Shown: in pieces, positions 23,408 through 31,500 of the stretch
Layout of the letters: every line of letters begins with the position of its first letter
How positions within the stretch are numbered: position 1 is the first letter of the stretch
Origin: Mucilaginibacter endophyticus
Lineage (GTDB): Bacteria; Bacteroidota; Bacteroidia; Sphingobacteriales; Sphingobacteriaceae
NCBI RefSeq assembly: GCF_003351025.1
Contig: NZ_QPCG01000005.1
Location: forward strand, 381,165-445,164
DNA: 64,000 nucleotides
Direction: 5' to 3'
Notes under the pieces: generated by a model
The model's input: the letters and a program-made list of their open reading frames with translations, nothing else
The model's database searches: none
Told to the model about the DNA's origin: nothing
Position numbers and translations under genes: made by a program

Positions 23408-24434
23408 ATGTTTGTATTAATTCGTCAAATTGTTGTTGCCCGTTATTTAAAAAACTAATGCCTATGGGCAGCACCCAAACAGGCAGTTTTTTAACCATCG
23501 GAAGCAGGTCCTGTTCCCCTAAACGTTGCGCATCCTTTTCTGTTGTGATGATCACTTTTTTTTGTGAGGAGCAGGCCGAAAAATCATCGGCAAGTTTACT
23601 GATATTTTTTAAGCTAAAACGGTGATGGTCGGGATAATTATGATGTATAACCAGTTGTGTTTGCTTTTTGAGATGTGCCAGTAATGGTTTGGGATTAGCT
23701 ATACCCGTAAGCAGAAAAACGGTGGTTTGGTTGTCGATACCGTTGTTGACCGTTACACCATCCAGAGTTTGGGCCGGCAGATAGTTTATATTAGTAAAAA
23801 ACAGCGACTGGTGCGGATAGGGTTTGATCCGTTTAATTACACGGCCCTGATCCAGATCAGTTAATGAAGCAGGACATTTGCTGATGATGATCACATCGGC
23901 TCTTTTGCGGCCGCCAAATGATTCGCGCAGGTTGCCAGCCGGAAGCAGGAAGTGAGGTTCGTTAACCCGACTGTAATCAAAAAGCAAAATGCTCATGCCC
24001 GGATCAAGCGCGCGGTGCTGGTAAGCATCATCTAAAATAATAACGTCATGATTGTCTTTCAGCTGTTCGACGCCGCTCACACGTTTTTCGCAAACGGCTA
24101 CATCAATATCCGGAAATTTATGTTTGAATTGTGCCGGCTCATCGCCAATGTCCGAAGCTTTGCTTTCGGCAGTCGCCATTAAAAAACCTTTAGTTGTGCG
24201 ACCATAACCCCGACTAAGCGTGGCAATTTTATAACTGTTTTTTAGTAGCCTGATCAGATACTCGGTCATCGGGCTTTTGCCTGCCCCGCCAACGTCGAGG
24301 TTGCCTACTACAATCACCGGCATATCAAATCCGATACTCTTAAAAATGCCCCGGTTATAGCACCAGTTACGGATCCCCACAATAAGGCCATAAATAAGCG
24401 AAAACGGAATTAAAAGCCAGCGCAGGAATTTCAT
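23391..24434 (-). CDS. lpxK: Tetraacyldisaccharide 4'-kinase
   Basis: This inner-membrane-associated kinase phosphorylates the 4' position of the tetraacyl-disaccharide-1-phosphate in lipid A synthesis. The 347 residues begin with an amphipathic/membrane helix (about 3-22) and contain the P-loop GNLDVGGAGKSP at about 44-54. The later ILDDAYQHRALDPGMSILLFDYSR and LPAGNLRE are conserved in LpxK. Other lpx genes are absent from the window. It heads the transcript shared with the phosphorylase and porin. Confidence 0.96.
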   Translation of the reverse strand: MKFLRWLLIPFSLIYGLIVGIRNWCYNRGIFKSIGFDMPVIVVGNLDVGGAGKSPMTEYLIRLLKNSYKIATLSRGYGRTTKGFLMATAESKASDIGDEPAQFKHKFPDIDVAVCEKRVSGVEQLKDNHDVIILDDAYQHRALDPGMSILLFDYSRVNEPHFLLPAGNLRESFGGRKRADVIIISKCPASLTDLDQGRVIKRIKPYPHQSLFFTNINYLPAQTLDGVTVNNGIDNQTTVFLLTGIANPKPLLAHLKKQTQLVIHHNYPDHHRFSLKNISKLADDFSACSSQKKVIITTEKDAQRLGEQDLLPMVKKLPVWVLPIGISFLNNGQQQFDELIQTYVRQY

Positions 24435-24628
24435 ATATGGTATTTCTCAGCCCGTCATTGTTTTGTTGCTTATAATGACGTTCTTCTTTGTTTATTTCTG
24501 AAGAACAACAAAGTTACTATTTGAAGCTGATTTATAGAAGTTACTGTTTAATTGAAGGACTGCAGTTTTTTCGGATAGGCATAATGAAAAGTGCATTAAT
24601 CCGTTTAAAGCGAAATGACCTTTACCTT

Positions 24629-25354
24629 ATGGAACCGCTTCAAAATATTCAACTTACTTTCAAATGTCCTAAAACACTAAATGATCTTTCACCCTGTAAC
24701 AGCGACTGGTATTGCGCCGGCTGTAACAGGATAATTATGGATTTTAGAGGAATGGAGGAGGCCCAGATCCTGGGCTCGCTGAACAATGGCGATAAAATAC
24801 ACTGTGGCATTTTTGATGCCCAAAGGATAGCCTATACACCTCAATCCAAATGGTACCGCTGGCTTTCGGCCGCATTAATAGCATTAGGACTAAATACTTT
24901 AAATAACCGCGTTTTTGCTCAGCAGAAAGTCTCTGCTTCGGGTAGCGATACCACCGCTGCTAAACAAAAGGCGACAGCCGATTCTTCAGATAACCAGGTT
25001 ACCATGGGGATATTTCTGGTTTCTGCACGACCCGAATATCCTGGCGGGATAACCCGGTTTTATGATCACCTCCGATCAAATTTGCAGAAGGTATCGGTCA
25101 AAGAAGCTGCCACTACTGTTGTTAAGTTTACGATAGAAAGAGACGGTACCCCGGTTAATGCCAGGCTTGTAACAAGCGGGAATACCAAAGTAGATAAGCA
25201 GTTAGTACAGCTTATCAAAACATCTTACAGATGGAAACCAGGGGTGATAAACGGGCGTCCGGTGACTATAGATTACAACTGCACAGTTAAGGTAAACCCG
25301 GGCGGGGAGTTTGATATTAATGTTGAACAGGTAAACCAGACAGGATCCCGGTAG
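24629..25354 (+). CDS. TonB C-terminal domain protein with N-terminal Cys motif
   Basis: This roughly 241-residue protein has three parts. An N-terminal zinc-ribbon-like segment has Cys pairs (KCPKTLNDLSPCNSDWYCAG and CNRIIMDFRGM), a motif seen before membrane segments in many Bacteroidota regulatory-like proteins. It is followed by a transmembrane helix near WLSAALIALGLNTL and a TonB C-terminal domain (VVKFTIERDGTPVNARLV ... YRWKPGVINGRPVTIDY). It may energise outer membrane receptors, as TonB homologues do, or be a specialised relative. The ATG at 24629 (MEPLQNIQ) starts right before the Cys motif; in-frame ATGs at 24488 and 24584 are possible but lie close to promoter-like bases. Confidence 0.75.
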   Translation: MEPLQNIQLTFKCPKTLNDLSPCNSDWYCAGCNRIIMDFRGMEEAQILGSLNNGDKIHCGIFDAQRIAYTPQSKWYRWLSAALIALGLNTLNNRVFAQQKVSASGSDTTAAKQKATADSSDNQVTMGIFLVSARPEYPGGITRFYDHLRSNLQKVSVKEAATTVVKFTIERDGTPVNARLVTSGNTKVDKQLVQLIKTSYRWKPGVINGRPVTIDYNCTVKVNPGGEFDINVEQVNQTGSR

Positions 25355-25358
25355 TAAA

Positions 25359-25814
25359 TCAATCTACCACCCCAAACTGCTTTAAATGATGCGTAAAATG
25401 TTTGCCATGCCATATGATCCATTCGTTATAATCCAGTGGACCGAAACCGCCGTGGATCACTTTAAGATCGAGTGTGTTGAAATGCCTGTCAAAGGTATCC
25501 AGCTCTTTCATTAGTTGATTAATGGCTGTTTCCAGGTCAGGGTAGGTTAGCGCGTCGGGCAGTTCTTCTAAGATAATATTGCGGGGCATTTCATTATTGG
25601 TATAAATGCCGTTTTGCTTACGTGTGGCGGTGTTTTCATGAGGGCCATCCCAGGTTGGTATTCTAACGCCGTTGGTATATTGAACCTGTGTGATCAGATG
25701 TTCGATCATTTGCTGGGGTGTCATTTTACCCCAAAGTGGTTTAGCCTGCGCATCGAGGTTAAGCAATAAACGGTACAATACTTTGCGGTTGGTGATATCA
25801 ACAAACTGGTTCAT
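25359..25814 (-). CDS. DinB-like/DUF1569 family protein
   Basis: This 151-residue protein has the four-helix DinB-type pattern with potential metal-ligand histidines: MIEHLI near the second helix and IIWHGKHFTHHLKQF at the end. LWGKMTPQQMIEHL is typical of DUF1569-type members. DinB-fold proteins bind a metal via three His and include thiol-dependent transferases; the substrate here is unknown. The ATG at 25814 (MNQFVD) is preferred, because the longer open frame reaches across the divergent hydrolase promoter. Confidence 0.75.
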   Translation of the reverse strand: MNQFVDITNRKVLYRLLLNLDAQAKPLWGKMTPQQMIEHLITQVQYTNGVRIPTWDGPHENTATRKQNGIYTNNEMPRNIILEELPDALTYPDLETAINQLMKELDTFDRHFNTLDLKVIHGGFGPLDYNEWIIWHGKHFTHHLKQFGVVD

Positions 25815-25933
25815 GTGCTCTGGGATTTTTTGCAAAGATAGAAAACGTAGTTTTGAGTAGTACTTCTGCATGAAAGGGATGGTTGCCCGTTGTATTAAAA
25901 TTTGTATTTTCATTTTTTAAGATCGCACATCTC

Positions 25934-26842
25934 ATGAAATATAAATTCACCCTGTTGTTGCTGTTGTTTGCAGCATCTGCCTTTGCTCAAACCGATGGTA
26001 AACTCACTGCCAAACTTAATGATGCCGTAAAAGATTTTCACGGCCAGGTTGGCATTTATGTGCATAACCTTAAAACAGGCAAAACTGCCGAGATCAACGC
26101 TGATACCCTGTTCCCTACGGCAAGTATGATCAAAGTAAGTATTCAATGCGGGGTGATGGATAAGATAGAAAAGGGCGAACTGAAATATAACCAAAAACTG
26201 GTTTACCGCGATTCGCTGCTTTACGCCGGTGAAGACCTGCTGGGTTCGTTTAAAGACAAAGATACCGTGCAACTAAGTAAAGTAGCCATGCTGATGATCA
26301 CCATGAGCGATAACACGGCAAGCCTTTGGCTGCAAAAACTGGTGGGGAGTGAATATATTAACAACTGGCTCGATCAAAATGGTTTTAAGGTGATGCGTGT
26401 AAATTCAAGGGCGCCGGGCCGCGAAGCTATGCGCAAAATATACGGCTGGGGTGTAAGTACACCACGCGAAATGTGTCGGCTGTTCACCCTGATTCGGGAA
26501 GGAAAGGCAGTTAGCCCAGCCGCCAGCGAACGGATGTACCGTAACATGGGCCGCATTTACTGGGATGAGCATGCGCTGTCGCAGATACCGCCGTATGTGC
26601 ACACCATATCCAAACAGGGCGCGGTTGACGAATCCCGCTCAGAAACGATATTGGTTAATGCTCCACATGGCGATTATGTATTTTCGATCATTACCAATCA
26701 TAACAAAGATACCAGCTGGACGCCCAACAACGAAGCTGGCCTGCTGATCAAAAAAATATCGGCCCTGCTATGGCATTATTTTGAACCTGCTGATAAGTGG
26801 CAACCCGCTGATGGGGTAGATAAGTTTATGCTGAATGAATAG
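25934..26842 (+). CDS. Class A beta-lactamase-like serine hydrolase
   Basis: This 302-residue exported protein has a signal peptide (YKFTLLLLLFAASAFAQ). The serine beta-lactamase/transpeptidase motifs are present: S64-M-I-K67 in FPTASMIKV, SDN at 125-127, and a KxG element in ISKQGAV. It differs in detail from well-known class A enzymes and lacks an obvious Glu166 omega-loop signature, so hydrolysis of a beta-lactam is not assured. It could be a DD-peptidase-like or esterase relative. The start at 25934 is chosen because it opens the signal peptide; a longer in-frame ATG at 25883 overlaps promoter-like sequence. Divergent from the DinB-like gene. Confidence 0.85.
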   Translation: MKYKFTLLLLLFAASAFAQTDGKLTAKLNDAVKDFHGQVGIYVHNLKTGKTAEINADTLFPTASMIKVSIQCGVMDKIEKGELKYNQKLVYRDSLLYAGEDLLGSFKDKDTVQLSKVAMLMITMSDNTASLWLQKLVGSEYINNWLDQNGFKVMRVNSRAPGREAMRKIYGWGVSTPREMCRLFTLIREGKAVSPAASERMYRNMGRIYWDEHALSQIPPYVHTISKQGAVDESRSETILVNAPHGDYVFSIITNHNKDTSWTPNNEAGLLIKKISALLWHYFEPADKWQPADGVDKFMLNE

Positions 26843-26955
26843 ACTTTATTACTTGTTGCTATATTTCATTTGCTCCCCACTATTGCTGAATAAGTACCAG
26901 AGAATCCCGGGAAAATTGAGGTAATGAAAAAAAATTAGATGGTGTGTGCGGGGGC

Positions 26956-27040
26956 CTGCGTTAGTGATAGGAGCGGATACCGGCCTTGTGGTTAAGGCCT
27001 GTGTAGTATGAGCGCATAGCACGGGCCGCAGGCAACGCCC
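26956..27040. repeat. Dispersed intergenic repeat, GCGGATACCGG family, copy 2
   Basis: This copy matches 83-164 in its ordered words: GCGTTAG, GAGCGGATACCGGCC, AAGGCCTGTG, AGTATGAGCGCATAGC and GGCAACGCC. The two lie 26.9 kb apart in the same orientation. The rest of this 502-base gap (26843-27344) contains a possible gene remnant (27057-27210) and an AT-rich, promoter-like region before the TonB receptor. Confidence 0.65.
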
Positions 27041-27056
27041 ATATTTATGATGTTGC

Positions 27057-27210
27057 TCAAAAGACACCTCTCGCATCTTTCCAACGCTTCTGCAAAAACT
27101 TGCTATACCCTTTCTTAGGCACTGGCCACCATTGTTCTGTCCTCTTTCACTTGAAGCTTATGCTCAAGAAACATTTCTTTTACTTTGTCTTGTAGTGTAT
27201 AGGAGCAACC
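27057..27210 (-). pseudogene. Possible degraded gene remnant, unrecognised
   Basis: On the minus strand one frame reads a coherent, Lys/Trp-rich fragment EQWWPVPKKGYSKFLQKRW that stops at 27057. An adjacent frame upstream reads YTLQDKVKEMFLEHKLQVK before its own stop. Neither has a plausible start or a full domain. The two might be parts of one decayed coding region broken by a frameshift. I cannot identify the parent family, and chance cannot be ruled out. Confidence 0.25.
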
Positions 27211-27344
27211 TTAAATGTTAGAATATATTTTTTTATATAAATCACGTAATATTTACGCGGGATAGGTGTTAATTGTTTGTCATTTGCTATTATTGACAAT
27301 CGATTACAATGTGTGATCTGTACACATTTAACTATACCTATTTT

Positions 27345-29702
27345 ATGCGTAAATTATTTACTTTATTACTACTTATTATTGCTTTTTCGGCCCGGAGCCA
27401 AACCACGGGCGATTATTCGGGTACCATTACCGATAGCAAAAGCCAACCTATCGCAGGCGCCTCGGTGTACCTGCTCAATACAAACTATCAAACCAGCGCC
27501 GACAGGAGCGGGAAGTTTATTTTAAAAAATATTACTACCGGGAAATATACCCTGCATATCAGCGCTATTGGTTATGCGGCTAAAAATGTACCGGTAAATA
27601 TGATCGGCACCAGTCGCCCGATAACAATCCAGTTAAATGATGCCAGCAATCAGTTGGATGAGGTTACGGTATCGGCCCAAAAAACAGAAGAACAGGCACA
27701 GCGTGTACCGTTCAGTATTTCAACGTTATCAGCCAAACAAATACAGGATTACAGGCTTTGGGACCTGAAAGACCTTACTGCCATTGTACCTAACTTAAAC
27801 TCAGGTGCTCCCGGCGATGGCCGTACGGTAACAGGTATCCGTGGTATTGTTACCACATCATATGATCCAGCCGTAGCAACTTATGTTGATGGTGTAAATC
27901 AGTATGGGCTGGACACCTATATCCCTCAGTTATTGGATGTAGATAGGATAGAGGTTTTGCGTGGCCCGCAGGGAACTTTGTACGGACGTAACGCTACCGG
28001 TGGTGTAATCAATGTGATCACCAGGCAGCCATCAAATACATTAAGCGGCTTTGCGGGTGTTGATGTTGGTAATTACAATCAGCAGCGTTATACTTTAGGC
28101 ATCAAAGCTCCGCTGGTAAAAGATAAATTGTATTTAGGTGTAGCCGGTATTTATTCTGGTTTTAACGGTTTTTATACCAATACATTTAATAATACACATT
28201 TTGATAAGCAGCATTATTTTTTGGGTAACTATTACCTGAAGTTTTTGGCTACCTCAAAACTTGCTTTTACACTGAATGTTAAAAATTATAACAACCGTAA
28301 TAATGGCGCGTTTACTTTAGCCGGTTCGCCTGATGAAGCTTTGAGCCACCCGTTTGAAGTTAATCAGAACGCTACTACCAAAATGGTTGACAATACCTTT
28401 CAATCATCGTTAACGGCTAACTACAGCGGCAACGATTTTAACTTTACCTCACAAACATCTTACCAGGTAAATAACCGTTATTATACCACGCCTATAGATG
28501 GCGACTTTTCACCTATCGACGCGGTATCTATTGTAAATAACTATGGTGGTAAATGGAATAAAGTAAAAACTACCATCCAGGAGTTTCGCTTTACTTCTCC
28601 GGCTTCTTCGACTGCAAAATTGAAATGGGCTGCCGGTACTTACGGTTTTTATCACTACGCTCCAAACAGGCAGGGCACCTACTTTGGTGATGACGCGGCG
28701 GCGGTTGGTTCGCCAATGACGGATTTTACCAGTATCAATACCAATACCGATCGTAATTATGGCTTAGCTGTTTACGGGCAGGCTACTTACGCTGTAAGCG
28801 AGCAGTTTGACGTTACGGCTGGTTTGCGTTATGATTATGAGCACAAAAAAGAAAATGTAATGGGCGAATTCCTGCCAAAGGGCGGTGAGTCGGTTGTTAC
28901 GCGTTCAGATACATCATCAACTGCGCATTATAAGGCCTTTACACCGAAGCTGAGTTTGGCTTACCATATAGCGGCACATAATAACTTGTTTGCTACCTAT
29001 AGCCGTGGCTTCCGCGCGGGTGGCATTACGGAGTTAGGTTCTGATCCATCATCGCCACCGCTTTATTCTTTCAAACCTGAATACAGCAATAATTTTGAAG
29101 TGGGTTCAAAAAACGACTTTTTAGATAACCGCCTGCGTGTAAATGTAACCGCGTTTTATACCCGTGTTACCGATGCCCAGGTACCAACGCTGGTATTGCC
29201 TGATGCTATTACCATCACCAAAAACGCGGGTAAATTAAGCAGCAAAGGTATCGAGGCCGAAATTAACGCCACACCAATTAAAGGACTTGAATTTGATTAC
29301 AACTTTGGATATACCCATGCCCGTTATATTACATTGGTAGTAGGCAACAACGGCGAAGAAGTGAACCTGAAAGGCAATAAGCAAATTTATACACCTAACA
29401 TTACCAGCATGCTTGCACTGCAGTATGGTTATGACCTGGGTGGTCCGCTAAAAACTAAGTTGATTGCCCGTGGCGAATGGCGCTACCTTGGCGACCAGTA
29501 TTTTGACCTTGCTAACCAAATAGAACAGAAAGGTTACAGCAAGTTTAATGCGAGGGTAGGTGTAAGCACCAAAAGGTTCGGTCTGTTTTTCTGGGAGAGC
29601 AACATTGCCAACAAAAAATACATTGACTATGCCTATGATTTTGGCGCGACTCACTTAGGTAACCCACGTACCTATGGTGTATCGTTGAATACTACTTTCT
29701 AA
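27345..29702 (+). CDS. TonB-dependent receptor, siderophore-type
   Basis: This 785-residue outer membrane receptor has a signal peptide (KLFTLLLLIIAFSARSQ) and a carboxypeptidase-regulatory-like domain (about 21-105: YSGTITDSKSQPIAGASVYLLNT). Its plug (about 110-230) contains AIVPNLNSGAPGDGRTVTGIRGI and VDRIEVLRGPQGTLYGRNATGGVINVITRQP, and the barrel ends in NTTF. The plug is of the type found in iron-complex and bacteriochlorophyll-like receptors (YGRNATGGVINV). The ligand is not determinable from sequence. The start at 27345 begins the signal peptide. It is monocistronic, with a terminator hairpin at 29756-29800. Confidence 0.92.
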   Translation: MRKLFTLLLLIIAFSARSQTTGDYSGTITDSKSQPIAGASVYLLNTNYQTSADRSGKFILKNITTGKYTLHISAIGYAAKNVPVNMIGTSRPITIQLNDASNQLDEVTVSAQKTEEQAQRVPFSISTLSAKQIQDYRLWDLKDLTAIVPNLNSGAPGDGRTVTGIRGIVTTSYDPAVATYVDGVNQYGLDTYIPQLLDVDRIEVLRGPQGTLYGRNATGGVINVITRQPSNTLSGFAGVDVGNYNQQRYTLGIKAPLVKDKLYLGVAGIYSGFNGFYTNTFNNTHFDKQHYFLGNYYLKFLATSKLAFTLNVKNYNNRNNGAFTLAGSPDEALSHPFEVNQNATTKMVDNTFQSSLTANYSGNDFNFTSQTSYQVNNRYYTTPIDGDFSPIDAVSIVNNYGGKWNKVKTTIQEFRFTSPASSTAKLKWAAGTYGFYHYAPNRQGTYFGDDAAAVGSPMTDFTSINTNTDRNYGLAVYGQATYAVSEQFDVTAGLRYDYEHKKENVMGEFLPKGGESVVTRSDTSSTAHYKAFTPKLSLAYHIAAHNNLFATYSRGFRAGGITELGSDPSSPPLYSFKPEYSNNFEVGSKNDFLDNRLRVNVTAFYTRVTDAQVPTLVLPDAITITKNAGKLSSKGIEAEINATPIKGLEFDYNFGYTHARYITLVVGNNGEEVNLKGNKQIYTPNITSMLALQYGYDLGGPLKTKLIARGEWRYLGDQYFDLANQIEQKGYSKFNARVGVSTKRFGLFFWESNIANKKYIDYAYDFGATHLGNPRTYGVSLNTTF

Positions 29703-29721
29703 TTTTTATTGCATCTGCACG

Positions 29722-29800
29722 TTCAAACGTCTACGTTTGAATGACTGTTACTCTGAGCGTCCACGCTCCCGGTTTAGGGGTAAGCGTGGACGCTTACTTT
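29722..29800 (+). terminator. Double hairpin terminator of the TonB receptor
   Basis: TTCAAACGT-CT-ACGTTTGAA lies at 29722-29741. A second stem, AGCGTCCACGCT (29756-29767) with AGCGTGGACGCT (29783-29794), is followed by TACTTTTTAAA. Together they lie 20 to 100 nt after the receptor stop. Confidence 0.65.
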
Positions 29801-29884
29801 TTAAAAGCATCGGGATGTGCGATTCCCCTCTTGAGAGTAATGGCCTATGAAAAGACACAATACTTAAAATTATCACACATATCT

Positions 29885-30020
29885 ACTCACCCCGACATCG
29901 CTGCGCTCGTCACCCCTCTCTACGCTGCGCGTAAAGAGGGGATTTTAATTTATATTTTTTCTTACCCTCTTTATCCGAAGGATAGAGAGGGTGGTCCAGC
30001 GAAGCGCAGACCGGGTGAGT
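29885..30020. repeat. ACTCACCC...GGGTGAGT palindromic repeat
   Basis: Outer arms ACTCACCCCG and CCGGGTGAGT enclose inner pairs, including GCTGCGCTCG with CGAAGCGCAG and CCCTCTCTACG with ATAGAGAGGGT. The element is about 136 bases and lies in the 498-base gap between the TonB receptor and the next gene. No gene is visible in it. Confidence 0.6.
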
Positions 30021-30200
30021 CAAGTATACAGCTTGTCATTTCCGGTACCAGTCTTTTATGGGCTATGTATTCTCTCTCAAGAAGGGATTTTTAAAACGCT
30101 TCTTCCAGCTACCGTGTAATATTTGGTTGTTTTACCCTGCCATTCCGGATATTTTTTGTTAATTCAATCAAAATCTGATTGTTAATAAACTTTGATCTTC

Positions 30201-30728
30201 ATGAAAAAGAATATCCTGCCGTTGCTCATCGCTATTGTTAGCATTGCTATCACTTTCCCTGCACATTCGCAGGTGATTACCAAATACGGTGATAATGTGA
30301 GTACCCTTGACGGTATCATGAAAGCCTATTATGGCGTGGTTACCGTTAAGAAAGGTGAAAAGGTAAGTTACGAGCGCGACAGTCTGCTGCATATTTCCAA
30401 CGCCCATGTTGGCGCAGGTTATATTGATAAGCAGGGCAAACAGCAGTTTAGTTATATGACGTTGAAGGAATACCACAAACTGGCCGATCCGTCCCTGTCA
30501 AAAAATGGTTTTGACGAACGGGAGATAGCCCGTCGGGTAGAAAAGTTTGGTAGTATTTATCACGTATGGAGCACATACGAATCGCGCAATACCGCCGGGG
30601 GGCCTGTAACTGAACGTGGTATCAATAGTATTGAGCTGTTTAACGATGGCACCCGTTTCTGGATCCTGGCCTGGTTTTATGACGGCGAACGTAAGGACAA
30701 TCCTATCCCGGCGGAGTATTTGAAATAG
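30201..30728 (+). CDS. Secreted protein of unknown function, NTF2/SnoaL-like
   Basis: This 175-residue exported protein has a Sec signal peptide (NILPLLIAIVSIAITFPAHSQ). The mature part contains TLDGIMKAYYGVVTVKKGE near its start and ends with SIELFNDGTRFWILAWFYDGE, a layout like the cone-shaped NTF2/SnoaL fold. No catalytic motif is assured. The ATG at 30201 is taken; three codons upstream an in-frame TTG could also be a start. It stands between a repeat and the foreign-looking DUF5131 gene. Confidence 0.65.
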   Translation: MKKNILPLLIAIVSIAITFPAHSQVITKYGDNVSTLDGIMKAYYGVVTVKKGEKVSYERDSLLHISNAHVGAGYIDKQGKQQFSYMTLKEYHKLADPSLSKNGFDEREIARRVEKFGSIYHVWSTYESRNTAGGPVTERGINSIELFNDGTRFWILAWFYDGERKDNPIPAEYLK

Positions 30729-30732
30729 GTTT

Positions 30733-31494
30733 TTAAGCCGCATTAGTTGGCATTTCTCTATAAATTTCCCCATCCAATTCACATCCACCTTTAGCGTGTT
30801 TAGGATGATTTGCTTCTATTGTAGGATCGTTAGGATTAATATTGAACTTGGCTTTTCCCCATTGTTTAAAGAAGAACGGAATATTTTCTTCGCTACATTT
30901 ATTTTTTACAAAGTCAATCCATTGCTTTTGTAACGGACGTGCTTTATGCCCTGATTCCCCACCAACTATAACCCAATCTATATTTTTTAGACGTAGAGAA
31001 GTAACAGGTCCAATAAGAGGCTCTATCGATAAAAATTTAATTTTTGCGTTCGTATTTGCCAAATGTTCCACCCTATAAGTATAATCATCATTTTCGACAG
31101 AAACGCCCATCCAAATATTATTTGTCCAATTAAGTTCAGTTGAAAGTGCTAATAGTCTTTCAGATCTCTTGGTTAAAACTTGATATATATGTTGAGGAGT
31201 ACTATTCATAACGGAAAAAACCGCTTTGATAAATTCGAACGGTACGTCATCATGAAATAAATCGCTCATTGAATTTACAAAAACCACTTTTGGCTTTTTC
31301 CAAGTAAACGGAATCGATAACGTTTCAGGATGAACTCTTAATAAAAAGCCATCTTTGTATTTTTCGGTACCCATTGCCTTTAGTCTTTTGGACATAGATT
31401 CAGCATAGCAATGTTTACATCCGGGACTTATTTTATTACACCCGGTTACTGGATTCCAAGTTAGCTCTGTCCATTCTATTCCGGAAGCACTCAT
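30733..31494 (-). CDS. DUF5131 (phage Gp37/Gp68) three-Cys-motif protein
   Basis: This 253-residue protein opens SGIEWTELTWNPVTGC, characteristic of the phage Gp37/Gp68 family, also called DUF5131. It carries three cysteines at positions 19, 26 and 29 (CX6CX2C), a variant of the iron-sulfur-binding radical SAM motif. Downstream, VVFVNSMSDLFHDDVPFEFI, IWMGVSVEN, KIKFLSIEPLIGPV and WVIVGGESGHKARP are diagnostic of the family. It is partnered with TcmP just upstream (6-nt gap), the known three-Cys-motif pair. Both genes are AT-rich relative to their neighbours. Enzymatic function is not established. Confidence 0.9.
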   Translation of the reverse strand: MSASGIEWTELTWNPVTGCNKISPGCKHCYAESMSKRLKAMGTEKYKDGFLLRVHPETLSIPFTWKKPKVVFVNSMSDLFHDDVPFEFIKAVFSVMNSTPQHIYQVLTKRSERLLALSTELNWTNNIWMGVSVENDDYTYRVEHLANTNAKIKFLSIEPLIGPVTSLRLKNIDWVIVGGESGHKARPLQKQWIDFVKNKCSEENIPFFFKQWGKAKFNINPNDPTIEANHPKHAKGGCELDGEIYREMPTNAA

Positions 31495-31500
31495 AATATT

